Positions 21,642 to 34,542 of a stretch of 64,000 bases of DNA are shown piece after piece; within the stretch, counting starts at the first letter, position 1; the number at the start of each line of letters is the position of its first letter. The stretch comes from Kitagawia praeruptora (Eukaryota > Streptophyta > Magnoliopsida > Apiales > Apiaceae): assembly GCA_037693485.1 (NCBI GenBank), contig CM075346.1, positions 123,554,001-123,618,000 of the forward strand, read 5' to 3'. A program made the position numbers and the translations under genes. The notes below the pieces were generated by a model. It worked only from the letters and a program-made list of their open reading frames with translations, did no database searches and was not told where the DNA came from.

Positions 21642-24600
21642 TCAGTCTGATAAATAGCAGACCTTAGACCTTAGATCATAGATTTTGTTTCTCCTCATAT
21701 CATTTCCCAGTCTGATAAATTTCACTTCCTCTGATTGTGAATTGAAATAAAGAACTGTAATACCCAGATCAGTCTTTAGCTTTGTAGTACCCTTCTTCAT
21801 CTCAATAAGATTTCCATTCCAATCTCTGTATTTAGGGACATATCTGCTGTTGTATTTCATGCCTCTAGTTGCCAAGTTATGAAGCATCTTCTGTCTAAGC
21901 ACATTTGCAACTGACTCAGTTCTTCGATTCTTTACCTTGAACAGATACAGAACATATTCAAGTTCTTCCCAGTATTTCAGATCAAGATCAAATTCACCAA
22001 TCTTATATACTGTTCCATCAGACATAAAATATAAAAGAAAATCTTTTTCCAAACTTTTCTGATGAACCAACTGTACTGATTCCAGTCTGTCTAAGCTTTC
22101 TTGAGTTACACCACGACCTGGAATAGCCAGTGAGGAAGGATCTCTAGGACCAGTTTGTTGTCTTTGATCTCTATGAGAGCCCAGACCAGCTCTATTTCTT
22201 CCAATTTTCCCTGTTAGAGCTCTTCCATCAGAAAAATCCATAAGACCTCCAGAAGCCTGATTTGGATCAATAAATGTTCCTTTACCAAAAACTGATCTCA
22301 ACTGAGAAGATAGAGGTTTTGACACAACTTGTGTAGCAACAGAGGTTGTGTTTCCTTTGTTCTATACAACTTGTGTAGAAACAGAGGTTGCACTTGATTT
22401 CTTTAAAACTCTTTCTTCTTCAGCAATGCCTTTAAGCTTTTGCTTACTTTCTGCATATGTTGGCTTTTTGGATACTCGCATCCTTTGATCAGCACCAACA
22501 TTCTCTTTAATCACAATGCCTTTAAGAACAGGCTTAACAACTTTTACATTCTTCTTCAGCTTGCCAGACTTCAAGGCCTTCTTATGTTCTGCTTGTAAAC
22601 TCTTTTCCTCAGCTTGAATGTCTGCAAGAGTGACTCCCTCTTCATTTTCTTCAAGAAACAACTTAGCAGCAAGCTCTTCATCAGTTTGTGGATTTTCAGA
22701 GAATTTTAAATTCATGATCTTCGAAGTACTTTGAACATCAGTGTTTGTTCCACTAGACTTTGCAATTTTCACTTTGTCCACTTTTTCAGAATGAGCAATC
22801 GACTTCCCAGATCTCAATCTCCTACCTTGATCATCTGCTCCTCCATCTCCAGCATCATCCTTTTTAGTCAGAGTTTGAGATTTCCTGCATTTAGTCTTAG
22901 CATATCTCTCCCCCTTTTTGACATCATCAGGAATCAAGATTGAAGTAATTAACTCAAGAGAATTTGCAATAGATTCAATCTTGTCAACTAAAAAATTCTG
23001 ATTTTCTTCAACTTTGCCTAATCTCTGAGTTAAATTTTCTTGAGTTTTGGAGAAGGTTTGAAACTACCTGGTGTTGTCTCTCTGTAAACTCATTTCTCTA
23101 TTTGCTACTTCAGTTCTGAGATCTATAATGGACTTCTGAGTAGCATCAAATCTGTGATTCAAAGTCTTAACCTGAATCACTGTACCTTGCAAACAAGTAA
23201 GAATGTCTGGATTGGAAATCTTCTTAGAGTTATCCTTGAGAAAAGTAGCTGCTCTTCCAACAAGAAAGATGCAGTCTGCTTCATACCAATCTGCAGTTTG
23301 CTTAGCCAGATAATCATCTTCAATTTCCCTTACAGAAGGTCCAGCAAAGTCTGGTTTCTCCCATGTTTTCTGTCCATCAGTCTGAACTGGATCTTGAACA
23401 GCTGGAACAGAACCAGCATCTCCACTCAGTTCTGCAGAAAAATCATTTGCATTTTCATCAGCTTGAACATGATCTTGATCATCTGCATCTGCAACTGAGG
23501 CATTTTCTTCATGAAGTTCAGCAACAGATGCTTCTTTAGTAACTTGTTCTTCATGATTAGCAGAGACAACTTTTGCAGGTTGATCAATTTCCTCACCATG
23601 ATTAGAGACTTGATGTATGAGATGCAACCTCTGTTTCTTCTAGTACTACAGTAGGCTGATCTGCAACACCAGTATCTGCAGAATTTGTTGCAACCATGGG
23701 TGTTGGAGTAGGTACTGATAGAGTGTATTTTATATATACTTTATAGGATTTTATTCCCGCATTTACGGTGCTTTTGTGAATAATCGTGTGGATTTAATTA
23801 GTTTTTGATGAGTTTGTCGCAGGAAATAAAGAATTACCAAGTTGGAAGGAGTTTAACGATTTTTAGTTGAAGAAATGTCGATTAAAGGTGTAGTTTCCGT
23901 CAGTTTTTGGGAGTTGATTTATGATATGGAATGAAGAATGGAGGCTAATGTGAACTACCAAGAAGTATACAAGTCATTAGGGATTAAAGACGGAAGCTCA
24001 TGCAAAAGGAACGGGAAGAAAAAGCTGAAAAATCAAAGAAAAATCAAATTTCGCAGATTGGGGCCGAGCTGAGAGCTCAACTGGCGCTCTCAGCCCCGTT
24101 TTCAGCAGATTGGGCTGAGGCTCTCAGCCTGAACCGCGCTCTCAGCATCGCGGTACGCGGGGAAAATTTCCAGTTTTGCCCTTTTTACGATTTTGGCCAT
24201 ATCTTGAGTTCTACAACTCCATTTTGGGCGATCTTACTGTCCACGTGAAGCTAACGAGATTCTCTATCATTCTAAAGTGGTTCAGAGGTCCAAATACAAC
24301 TGGAACGACCCAGAATTACTGAAGAAAAGACAGCTGCGAATTTTCCTTTAAAACAAAATCAGTTTAGGAAACGTACTTCTATTATAATTCTGATTTGGTA
24401 TTTTCTTGCTGGGCAAGACTTGGAGTGCCTATATAAACACATCTAGGGTATTATTTTAAGAGAAAAAAAACACTATTCTATAGATACAACTTTGTACGCA
24501 GCTTTTAGGGATTTTTCTGGAGAACTATTATTTTCTTTGAAGATTGAAGATTAAAGGTTTTTCTTATATTCTTATAATTATGAGTTCTTCTATTAATCCA

Positions 24601-26684
24601 TGTGTTTTGTTTTCTTCCTTAATTATGTGTAACTAAATCTCTAATCTGAGGAGTGGGTAGTATTCCTTGGTATTCATGTGTGTTTAATTATCTGTGATTT
24701 TCTTGCTTTGCTGATCTGTTTTTGAGGGCTTAACACAATTAGGGGAGTCATGAACCTTTGATTGGATTTTAGGGATTGTAATAACTTGGAAGAGGAGTTG
24801 CAATTTTAGTACATGATTTAATAGACATAATTCAAGTATTTGATTGGAAGATTAATATGCGAATTGTGAGACTTATAATTCTTGGTGCTTATTAGTTTAT
24901 GGTTGTACTTTGATTGTATCACGGAAGTGACAATTAAGGTGTAGTTGTAGACACTATATTGTATCTTGGAAGAGAACATTATAACCTTAGAAGAATTGTT
25001 TTCAGCAGAGTAAGAACGTAGACGTCACATAGATATTGAATGTGCATTGAAACCAAGTGAAGAACCCCAGTTCTTGGATTGTTTTCCTCATATATTTTAT
25101 TCTCGATTGATAATTAGTTTAATTTAGTTATAAACAAACCAAACATTCTTCTACACTTCTAAATTGTGAGAGATAAGATACTTGAACTTGATATTACATT
25201 CAGTCCTTCCCTGCAAACGAACACATAAAAATACTATTAACAGGTACCTCTACTGCAATAAAATTTTCATCAAATTCTTCCATGACAGGTATCTCAGTTC
25301 TGTCATCTTTTTCAATTTGAACCTCAGCAATCACTGGTTCATCAGTTTTGAGTTCATGTTCTGCTGGATTAGATGTTGTGTTAATCTCTATCTCAACAGC
25401 AGGAGTCTCCTTAAAGATATCCTCTGGAGCTGCAATGACCATCTCATCATCTGAATCAGAAATAACCAGCTTCCTTCTTTTATATGTCTGTACCTCGACA
25501 TCTACTTCTTCTTCATTAGAAATTGAATCTTCTTCATCAAGATTAATAGTAGAAGGTGATGGGGACCTATTTGCTCTTTCCTTCTTTTCCTTTCTAGCCA
25601 GTGTGGCTCTAGCAGTGCTATGTCTTGAGTTAATAGCCGCATGCTTGGTTCTTCCTTTACGTTTAAGCTTGGATTTTGATGATTGTTGTTCAGGTTGATG
25701 TTTAGTAGGAGGAGGCTGTGGTTGGGATGAAGATGTTTTCGGTGGTTCACTGTTTAAAGGTTCAGTGTTTAGAGGTTTAGGTTGAGTTGATGTAGGTTTT
25801 GGTTGTGTGAAGGATGATTTGGGTTGAGGTGTAGTGGGTGCAGAGTTTGAAATGGAATCAGTGTTTAGGGATTGAGTGGGTTGAGGGTCTTGTGGTTGAT
25901 TTATGAAGTTTTGTAAAGCAAGTGGAAAGGCCAAGGCAGGTAACTGCTCTTTGGTGGCATCTTTGTTTGTCAAATCAGAGAAAAATCTCTTGTTGACTTT
26001 AAAGGGCTGAATTTTGTCATCCTCAACAGTTTGAACATTTGGCACACAGGCAGTATATAACAATTGACAAAACCTGGCAAAATACACTGTTGTAGGTGCT
26101 GACAATCTACCACCTAAATTCATTAACACTTGTCTTCCAAAATCAAAATTAGTACCATAGAGTAGAGAATACCCAATTTGGAGACTGTCAATTAGAATTG
26201 CATCCCAGTTGGTGACCTTGTTCCCAAATGCCCTGGTAATACAGTCGAAAAAGAAACTCCATTCTTTTCGCAACTGTGGCCTTTTAACCGATCCAAGTTT
26301 TGCCAGAGATCCTGAATACCCAATCTGCTACAGCATCTCACGCAGATTTGTTTCAGAAAGCACACTATACGAAGTATGAGTGTCAAAACCCATTGTTTCT
26401 CTAACAGTGTTTGGAGTGATAACAAACTGTTGATCTTCATAAGTGAATACAATGGATGGAGTCCCATTCTCTCCTCCATCATCGTATACTGAGTTTTGCC
26501 AGAATGAAGCTATTTGAGATGCATACAGTGTTTGTGGTTCAACTAAAGCCTGGCCAAACTCCGAATCACGTAAGAAATTCTGCATCAAGAGAAACGCTTC
26601 TGGGGCGTTTTCATTTTCTAGAGGTGTTGCATAGTTATTAGACATAAACAGAAGGCCAAGAGAAGTGAAAGCTTTGGTTGCCAT
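21642..26684 (-). pseudogene. Copia-2 third ORF region, broken by stops and a solo LTR
   Basis: Start chosen at ATG 26684 (MATKAFTSLGLLFMSNNY). The reading runs to 25203, is interrupted by a solo LTR (23716-25202) and resumes to 21642, about 3.5 kb of coding sequence. Stops occur near 26328, 23064 and 22362, and there is a frameshift near 23630. The N-terminal part has a globular look (TPSIVFTYEDQQFVITPNTV); the middle is Pro/Gln/Ser-rich, then Asp/Glu-rich, then Lys-rich; the C-terminus ends RRNKIYDLRSKVCYLSD. It has no clear signal peptide or membrane span, so nothing supports an envelope protein. Similar unassigned ORFs occur downstream of pol in large plant copia elements. Confidence 0.75.
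23716..25202 (+). mobile_element. Solo LTR (Ty3/gypsy-like) inside the copia-2 third ORF
   Basis: It begins TGATAGAGTG and ends TTACATTCA, about 1.49 kb. GCCTATATAAACAC near 24431 is a good TATA box, followed by a TTGAAGATTGAAG-type leader typical of long plant gypsy LTRs. It interrupts an otherwise continuous reading, and the stop after FAGKD is made by its own TG end. The flanks are GTAC and GTCC, a four-base duplication with one mismatch, so the exact ends are a little uncertain. The ORF at 24000-24248 lies within it and is not a gene. Confidence 0.65.
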
Positions 26685-26888
26685 TAGTATGATTGAGAAG
26701 AAAATACGAAAAGAATGATATGAATGATAAGTGTTTGATGAAATGGGCAAGTGAAGAATGCAATAGACTCGTGAGTGGTCGTGTAAGACGTAATTGTGAG
26801 TGGGTGAAAGGATATGAGTGAATATGAATCGTGTATATAAATAATGATTAGATATGTGTGAAGCAATTAAACTCAAATGTTTCACCAT

Positions 26889-28360
26889 AAATACACGTAA
26901 CCACTTACCATGTGTAGTGAGACACGATCATTGAGAATTGTGTGAGTGGGACACGTGTCACACATTTAACGGAACAGATACACAGACTCAATAATTTCAA
27001 CTATAATTACTGCTACTTTCTCTCTCTTAAAACGAACACAGTTAAATACTTTTATACACATCAACATCTGTCAAAATCTCTTTTTACCCCAAATTTGAAA
27101 TCATCTGAAATAAAATATACCTTAGAGTATTTAGACAGAATCCATTAGTGTTTGTCAATTCTCCAACTTTATTACTGTAACCCTTTCAAATGCTGCACAG
27201 TTGTGAATATTTGTGTGTATATAGCAGAATGTACAAATCCAATTTTTAGAGCATCTAATATTTCATAAAATCCATAAAGATAAATCAGTAAACACTGGAT
27301 GCACAAACTCTCACTGTAAACACTGAATATATGATGAATGTTAAACTCTGGAGTAACTTAAATACAGAAATCTGAATACACATATTCCCTTTGTTGTCCA
27401 TGATTATCCAAGTAAGCACACAGTCATTACAGACAAAAAGATCAAGAGATAGATATCAAAGTCGCATTCAATGAATAACATGCTATGGATTAAAAACTCA
27501 CAAACTCTCAAATCACACAAGTGTTTAGAAGAAGTGTTTACACTCAGTTCAACCAATAAAAGCAGATACTACCATATGCTTGGTTGTCCACCAAATCTAC
27601 ACTACTTTGAATACATGTATGCACAAATCAAAAGGACTTTGTTCAAGATTATAATTTGGTTAAGAACAAACAGGTGACTGGAAAAAGAAGAAAGAGAAGA
27701 AATGTCTAACTGAACGAAAGAGCAAAGTGTTCAGTTGTACTGCAAGTACATCTTTGTACATGTTGATCAGTATTTTTTTATGTATATATTTCCACCAAAT
27801 AAGCTTTTCTTTGCAGAGAAACTCTCATCTGTTTGCTTTTTAATTTCCAAAAGAATATAACTGCTCTTGTTAAAACAGAGTTTGAAAGAAACAGTTAGTT
27901 AGGCTCAAAGGGGTTGACTAAGGGTTTTGTTTTTATGAACAATGTTTTGATAAATGTGGTAAATCGTAATGCGTTTATCATTTTCATGCACACACACATT
28001 ATGCAGTCTCAAAATGGTTTAAAACAAGTTCTAGAGCAACATACTTATTGATGAACAGCACACAAAAAAAAAAATTGATTGATATACAATGTATCAATCA
28101 CTATTTGGCTCAAGTTCTCACAGGGTGTAGGCATGCTTTGGTACTTATCAAAATAAACAATGACACATCTCAAGTTTTATAAATTTTCACAAGTACAAAC
28201 AAGGAATCATCAAGTACCATGTGAATGTTTTGGGAACAGAATGTCACTAATAGAGTTTAGGAGTCAACAATATCAGAAATAATTCATGAGAGGTAATGCA
28301 CACATCACTTACAAAATCAGAGTTTAGGATAAATAAACTAAGAGATGCTATAAATATGAA
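26889..28360 (-). other. Copia-2 spacer between pol and the third ORF
   Basis: No coding sequence on either strand. The expected C-terminal half of RNase H should lie at the right edge but is absent, so a deletion or replacement has occurred. The spacer may hold the promoter or splice acceptor for the third ORF; I see no convincing signal. Confidence 0.5.
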
Positions 28361-28685
28361 GGGTTAAATGGCAGTTAGGTCACTCAACTGACTCAAAACT
28401 TTCAGTTGGATCATCCAACTCAAAAAGTTTTCAATCAGGTCACTTAACAAATAAAAACTTTCAATCAGGTCATTAAACACGTTAAAAACTTTCAGTCAGG
28501 TCATTAAACACGTTAAAATCAAGTCATTAAACACGTTAAAATCAGGTCATTTAACGTGTTTTTATTTGTTAAGTGACCGGACTGAAAGTTTTTATTTGTT
28601 AAGTGACCTGATTGAAAGTTTTTTGAGTTGGATGACCCAACTGAAAGTTTCCAGTCAGTTGAGTGACCTAACTGCCATTTAACCC
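28361..28685. mobile_element. MULE-type MITE in copia-2 RNase H region
   Basis: 325 bp with long inverted repeats starting GGGTTAAATGGCAGTTAGG and ending in the complement. Perfect 10-bp target duplication TAAATATGAA (28351-28360, 28686-28695). The core contains further short repeats of the form AGGTCATTAAACACGTTAAA. Confidence 0.9.
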
Positions 28686-28695
28686 TAAATATGAA

Positions 28696-31600
28696 CAGTA
28701 TACTCTGCTTCAGCTGTAGAAGTAGAAATTGATTTCTGTTTCTTACTGTAACAAGAAACCAGTCTGTCACCCAGAAATTGACAACTTCCACTAGTGCTTT
28801 TTCTATCTATCTTACAGCCTGCAAAGTCTACATCAGAGTAACCAATAAGATTGAAATTTGATTCTCTGGGATACCACAACCCTAAAGTAATGGTACCCAT
28901 GAGATATTTGAAAATTCTTTTTCACAGCTGTGAGATGTGGTTCTCTGGGATCAGCCTGAAACCTTGCACAGAGACAGGTTGCATACATGATATCAGGTCT
29001 ACTTGATGTCAGATAAAGAAGAGACCCTATCATGCCTCTGTAGTTTGTTATATCTACTGATGCTCCTGTATCCTTATCCAATTTAGTTGCTGTTGCCATG
29101 GGAGTTGATGCAGATGAGCAATCAAGCATACCAAATTTCTTGAGAAGATTCCTGGTATATTTTGCTTGATTTATGAAAATTCCATCATCCGTTTTCTTCA
29201 CCTGTAGGCCTAGAAAATAACTAAGCTCTCCCATCATACTCATTTGATACCTGGACTGCATTAGCTTGGCAAACTTTGTACAGAGTTTATTATTTAGACC
29301 CAAAAATTATGTCATCAACATATATTTGAACTAGAAGCAAGTCACTACCAGATTGAAAGTAAAACAGATTTTTATCAATTGTACCTCTGTGAAACCCACT
29401 TTCTAATAGAAATTGAGCTAATGTTTCATACCATGCTCTTGGTGCCTGCTTAAGTCCATAAAGTGCTTTATCAAGCCTGTAGACATAATCTGGATATTTG
29501 GGGTCCACAAATCCTGGTGGTTGTTCAACAAACACTTCTTCTTCAAGTTTCCCATTCAGAAAGGCACTTTTCACATCCATCTGAAATACCTTGAATTTCT
29601 TATGAGAAGCATAAGCAAGAAAATCCTTATTGCCTCCAATCTTGCAACTGGAGCAAAAGTCTCATCATAATCTATTCCTTCCTGCTGTGAATAGCCTTTT
29701 GCCACCAGTTTGGCCTCGTTTCTTGTAACAACCCCCTCACTGTCATTTTTATTTCTGAATACCCACTTAGTACCAACAACAGATCTATTCTTTGGTCTTG
29801 GTACAAGTGTCCAAACTTCATTCCTCTCAAATTCATTCAACTCTTCTTGCATTGCTGTTATCCAGTCAGCATCTTGAAGAGCTTCTTCTACCTTCTTTGG
29901 CTCAGCTTGTGACAAGAAAGCATGAAACAGATATTCATTCGTTGTTGCACTTCTTGTCCTTACTCTTGCATCTGGATCACCAATTATCAAATCAGGTGTA
30001 TGAGATTTGGTCCATTTCCTAGCTGAGGGCAAATGACTTCTCTCAGAGTTTGATCCTCCCCCTCGATCCATGTTCTCCTGATTTTCTTGATGACTTTCTT
30101 CATTCTCTGAGGCTCCTCCTGAATTTGACTGCTCAGAGTTTGAACTCTCAGAGTTTGAGTCATCACTGTTTGATCCAGATTTTTCAGCTGACTTATCATT
30201 AGAATTTGAGTCATCATTTTGAAGTGATTCTTCATGCTCCCCCTCAACTGGTTCTTCCCTAGTATGTGACTGAGAAGTTTCTTCAGTATCTACCAATAGA
30301 GGCTCAGAGTTAAGTTCAACAGAGTTTGTCAGTTCAGCCTGATCAGAGTTTACTCGATCAGAGAATAATTCTTCATTTGCAAAGTGCAGTTGATCATGTT
30401 CATCTACATCTTCAAGTCCAGTTATTTTCTTGTCATCAAATGACACATGAATAGACTCCATGATCACTTTAGTTCTCAGATTATAAACTCTGAATGCCTT
30501 AGTTGACAATGGATAGCCCACAAAAATTCCTTCATCAGCTTTTAAATCAAATTTAGCCAACTGTTCAGGATGAGTTTTCAGCACAAAGCACTTGCACCCA
30601 AAAATATGAAAATATTTCAGGTTTGGCTTCTTTTCTCTCACCATTTCATATGGTGTTTTTCCATGCTTGTTGATGAGAGTGGCATTCTGAGTAAAACAGG
30701 CAGTTTGAACAGCTTCTGCCCAGAAATAAGTTGGCAATTTTGCTTCATCAAGCATAGTTCTGGCAGCTTCTATCAAGGTTCTGTTCTTTCTTTCAACTAC
30801 ACCATTTTGTTGTGGTGTACTAGGTGTAGAAAACTCTTGCTTAACTCCTCTATCTTTGCAGAATTCTTCCATTGTTGCATTTCTGAATTCAGTTCCATTA
30901 TCACTTCTGATTATCTTGACTTTGTGTTTTGATCCTTTGTCCAGTTGCTTTATATGCTCCATAAGAGTCAATGCAGTTTCATCCTTCTTTGCTAGAAAAT
31001 ACACCCATGTAAATCTGGTGTGTTCATCCACAATAACCAAGGCATATTTCTTTCTTCCAATTGATATCACATTTACTGGTCCAAAAAGATCAACATGTAG
31101 AAGATGATAAGGATCAACAATTGAAGATTCAGACTTGCTCTTGAAAGATGACTTCCTTTGTTTGGCCTTTTGACAGGAATCACATAGGCCATCAACATTT
31201 AATAATGATTTTGGTAGCCCTCTAACAAGATTCTTTCTAATCAGCTCATTGATGTTATTCAGATTCAAATGTGAGAGTTTCTTATGCCACTTCCAACTCT
31301 CTTCACTGGACATCCTTGTTGACAGACATACTGCTTTGCCATCAGAGTTTGTTGACAACTTTATTTCATATATGTTATTGTGTCTGTTTCCAACTAGAGC
31401 AACCTTCCCTGTTGATTTACTAATGACTTCACAGTATTCAGGCTAAAAATCTATATGATAACCTCTGTCACAGATTTGACTCACAGATAGCAAATCATGC
31501 TTGAGTCCTGGAACCAGAGCTACATTTGTAATGATGACACTTCCAAGATTGATATTGCCATATCCCAGAGTATGTCCTATGTTGCCATCTCCATAGGAAA

Positions 31601-31709
31601 CTTTTGGGCCAGCCTTTTCCACATACTCTGATAGTAGGGCTTTATTTCCAGTCATGTGTCCTAAACATCCACTGTCCACGACTAGGGTACTTTCCCTGGT
31701 GCCCTGCAA
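28696..31709 (-). pseudogene. Copia-2 pol (protease to RNase H), broken
   Basis: Protease VVDSGCLGHMTGNK lies near 31680. Integrase has WHKKLSHLN, HVDLFGP, RSDNGTEF and ERKNRT between 31280 and 30760. Reverse transcriptase has QMDVKSAFLNGKLEEE near 29570 and YVDD near 29310. RNase H starts GYSDVDFAG and stops shortly after STAEAEY, losing its last third. Lesions: TAG near 31443, frameshifts near 29625, 29295 and 28920. A Ser/Asn/Glu-rich linker between integrase and reverse transcriptase (about 30030-30330) is unusually long and repetitive. The apparent start of the protease reading is a TTG, not a real start; it follows a frame change after gag near 31715. Confidence 0.92.
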
Positions 31710-31719
31710 TCACAAACAA

Positions 31720-33919
31720 TTACTGAGGATTAGTTTTAAGGATCCAGACTTGCTTGGATCCTTTGGCTTTCTTAATTTTGTTAGCTTTTGCAGCGGAATG
31801 CATATTATCAGAGTTTAAGCTAACTTTATCAGTGTTTACACTTGTAGAATTAACTCTAACCCATTTCAAATTTGGCTTGGGTTCATAGTAATTATGATAG
31901 ATAGCATGATAATTTTTGCAAGTATAAATAGAATGCCAAGTACTTTCACAGTGTTTGCATAAAGTCTGTGGTCTAGTTCTAACATTAACTTTCTTTACTT
32001 CAGACTTAGAAAGTAAAGAATTAATGTTTTTGTTCTTCCTGCAAAAACTAGCCAGATGGTTAGTACTACCACAGTTATGACATGTTTTTCTTGGAGCAAA
32101 AGTAGCAAGCATTGGATAATTACCCTGAGAAATGCCTACTTTACCATTTCTGTTATTTCTAGACACTTTCTGTTTCTTAACAGATTTTAACTCCTTAAGC
32201 TTATGCTTGAGTTGTTTATTTGTCATCAAACCAATATTAACCTGTTTAACACTGTTTTTTACTGATTCTTTCTTGACAGTCTTTTTACCACCTTCAAACC
32301 TAGGTTCAATTATTCCATTAACAAATGTTCCAAATTTCTTAGGTTGAAGTGGTGGTCTAATCTTGACTTTATTCTGAAACCTAAGTTCATCTTCCTCAGA
32401 ATAACCTAGACCAACAGTGTCTGATTGAAAAACCTCATTAGTGTCTTTTCCAGAATGAGTCCATGTCTTAATTATGTGATTTTTCTCTTCCAACTTAGAT
32501 TCTAGTTGCTTATATTTTTAGCAACTCCTGTTCGAGATAAACAACATCATCTCTTTCTTTCTGAACTAGCTGCATGTTTTCAAGTTGTTCTTCAACAATT
32601 TTGTTTCTCTGTTTAAGTTCAGAATTCTCAGACTTTATTCTCTCATTTTCTAAAGTCTGATCCCTATAACTAATATGCAATGCCTTAAGATAAATTCTCA
32701 ATTCAGTTATATTATCAGTATTATAGGCATAGGTTGTAAGGGGTACCTTGTTTTCAGGGGTTTCAGAATCTGTCTCAATAGAAGCCATGAGAGCATGGTT
32801 GATTTCCTCATCTGAATCTGAAGTGTCTGCCTAATCTCTGCCTTTGGTGAAGAGTGCCTTCTCAGTTTTACCCTTCTTGCACTCAGGAGCATAGTGACCC
32901 GTCTCCTTACACTTGTAGCATTGAATCTCAGACTTGTCCTTCTTTCCAGATTTGGTCTCCTTTCTCTCAGACCTCCTGAAATTCCTCTTGTTTTCATTTG
33001 AATCTCTAGAAAACCTTTTTCCCTTTTTGAAGTTCTTGAAACCCAACTTCTTGAAGGTTTTCACCATTAAAACAACCATCTTCTTCATTTCCTCTTCATC
33101 ATCCTCAGAGTTTGATGATTCACTTTCAGAATGAATGACTAAAGCCTTTCCTTTAGCTTTCTTCTTCATAGGTTTCTCCTTAACCTTAAGAGCAACAGAC
33201 TTTAACTTCTTACTTGATCTTCTGTTTCTCTGCTCCAATTTTAATTCATGAGTTTTGAGCAGCCCATAGATTTCATCAGTATCAGCAAGATCATAGTTAT
33301 CTCTTATGGTGGTTGTTTTCACATCCCACTTTTCAGGTAGAGAAAGAAGAAACTTGAGATTTGAGTCTTCTAGATCATATTCTTTGTTTACCAATGACAA
33401 ATCATTGAGCAGTTTACAGAATGTGTCAAATGTTTCTGTCATGGTCTCTTCAGATTTAGCCTCAAAGTGCTCATACTCCTGTGTGAGTATGTTTCTTCTA
33501 TTCTTCTTGATTGCAGCAGTTCCTTGACATCTAACCTCAAGAGCATCCCATATCTCTTTTGCAGTGGTGCAATTAATCACTTTGTTAGACATAACATTGT
33601 CTAAGGCACTATGAAGTAGATGCCTAACCTTTGCATCCTTTGCAATAGATGAAAGATCTTCAAGAGTCAGATCTTTCTTCTCCTTTGGAACTGTTTTAGC
33701 CTCTTGTCCAGCAGTAGCAACAGATAACTTGGTAGGAATATGAGGACCTTCATAAATCCTGTCTAGATATTCTGGATCTGTAGCCTCCAGAAACATAGTC
33801 ATCTTAACCTTCCAGATTGCATATTTTGCTGGCCTAAGAATAGGAACCCTAATAGTTTCATAACGACTCACAGTTGTAGGAGCCTTCTCAGAACCTGATG
33901 GAGGAGGAATCTCTGCCAT
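31720..33919 (-). pseudogene. Copia-2 gag, broken
   Basis: Starts at ATG 33919 (MAEIPPPSGSEKAP). Family features: gag core (KYAIWKVKMTMFLEATDPE), a stretch SNLKFLLSLPEKWD, a basic segment and a zinc knuckle CYKCKETGHYAPEC near 32880-32920. A TAG near 32831 separates it from a coiled-coil segment (ENERIKSENSELKQRN) in the same frame; a one-base deletion in an A run near 32512 separates that from the rest, which has a second Cys/His cluster (CHNCGSTNHLASFC) and ends at 31720. An extended gag with coiled coil and two zinc clusters fits the Sirevirus-like plan. Confidence 0.88.
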
Positions 33920-33966
33920 TGATTATTATTGTGTTTGGATCTTAAACTGTAATAAAGTAACAGATT

Positions 33967-33979
33967 GGCCCTGATACCA
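33967..33979 (-). other. Copia-2 primer-binding site
   Basis: Minus strand TGGTATCAGGGCC, one mismatch from the initiator-Met PBS, two bases from the 5' LTR. Confidence 0.88.
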
Positions 33980-33981
33980 CT

Positions 33982-34531
33982 TGTTAGGTCGAATACACAA
34001 AATATAATCAAGTATTGTATGAGAGATTAACAAGAACACACGTTTTTCTAATTAAAAACTGTTTGGAATTTATAATTCCCCTCTCAGTGATGTAAAATAT
34101 CACAGAGAGCTGCTTAGGTTACAATGAATCAATCTATCAATATTCGATACCCTTCTAGGGTTAACCTAACTGTATTTATAAAAGATACAGCTGTTATACA
34201 ATTGTAAATTGATACTCCTACAATTAAGCTATACAATTGATATCAATTACGATTGCTACACGTCTTCTAAGTCAACTCAATCTCTTTGATAGGTATCCAA
34301 TCTTCAAAGATATTGCTTCCATGTTTATCTTCAATTAATCTTCAATCACTGTTGACTTGTAGACGCTTCCGCCAGACAGAGTTTAACAAACTCTGTTGCG
34401 CTTCCAATAATCAGCGTTTGCGCTTCCATCTATCTGCGTTTATTCAAACTCTGACTGCTTCCAGCTTAAACTTTGTTTTAACACTGTATCACTTAAACAC
34501 TGATTAGTAATTACATCAATTATATCTAACA
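33982..34531 (-). repeat. Copia-2 5' LTR
   Basis: 550 bp, matching 20812-21361 with about 11 substitutions by eye. Followed by the GGAAA duplication. Confidence 0.93.
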
Positions 34532-34542
34532 GGAAATGACTT

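Larger units (their letters stand above)
20812..34531 (-). mobile_element. Copia-2: large Ty1/copia element with a third ORF region
   Basis: Two 550-bp LTRs (20812-21361 and 33982-34531) with target duplication GGAAA (20807-20811, 34532-34536). On the minus strand the order is PBS, gag, protease, integrase, reverse transcriptase, truncated RNase H, spacer, then a long third ORF region before the 3' LTR. This plan is like Sirevirus/Maximus elements, which have a third ORF in the env position; assignment to that lineage is inference. About 11 differences between the LTRs are visible. The coding regions contain many stops and frameshifts. In unit 2 the same insertion is a solo LTR. Confidence 0.93.

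Noticed and set aside
24000..24248. Plus-strand 82-codon ORF
   Set aside because: Lies inside the solo LTR, low-complexity start, no family resemblance.
21642..26684. Envelope-like gene in copia-2
   Set aside because: The position fits, but there is no signal peptide, transmembrane span or cysteine pattern to support an envelope.
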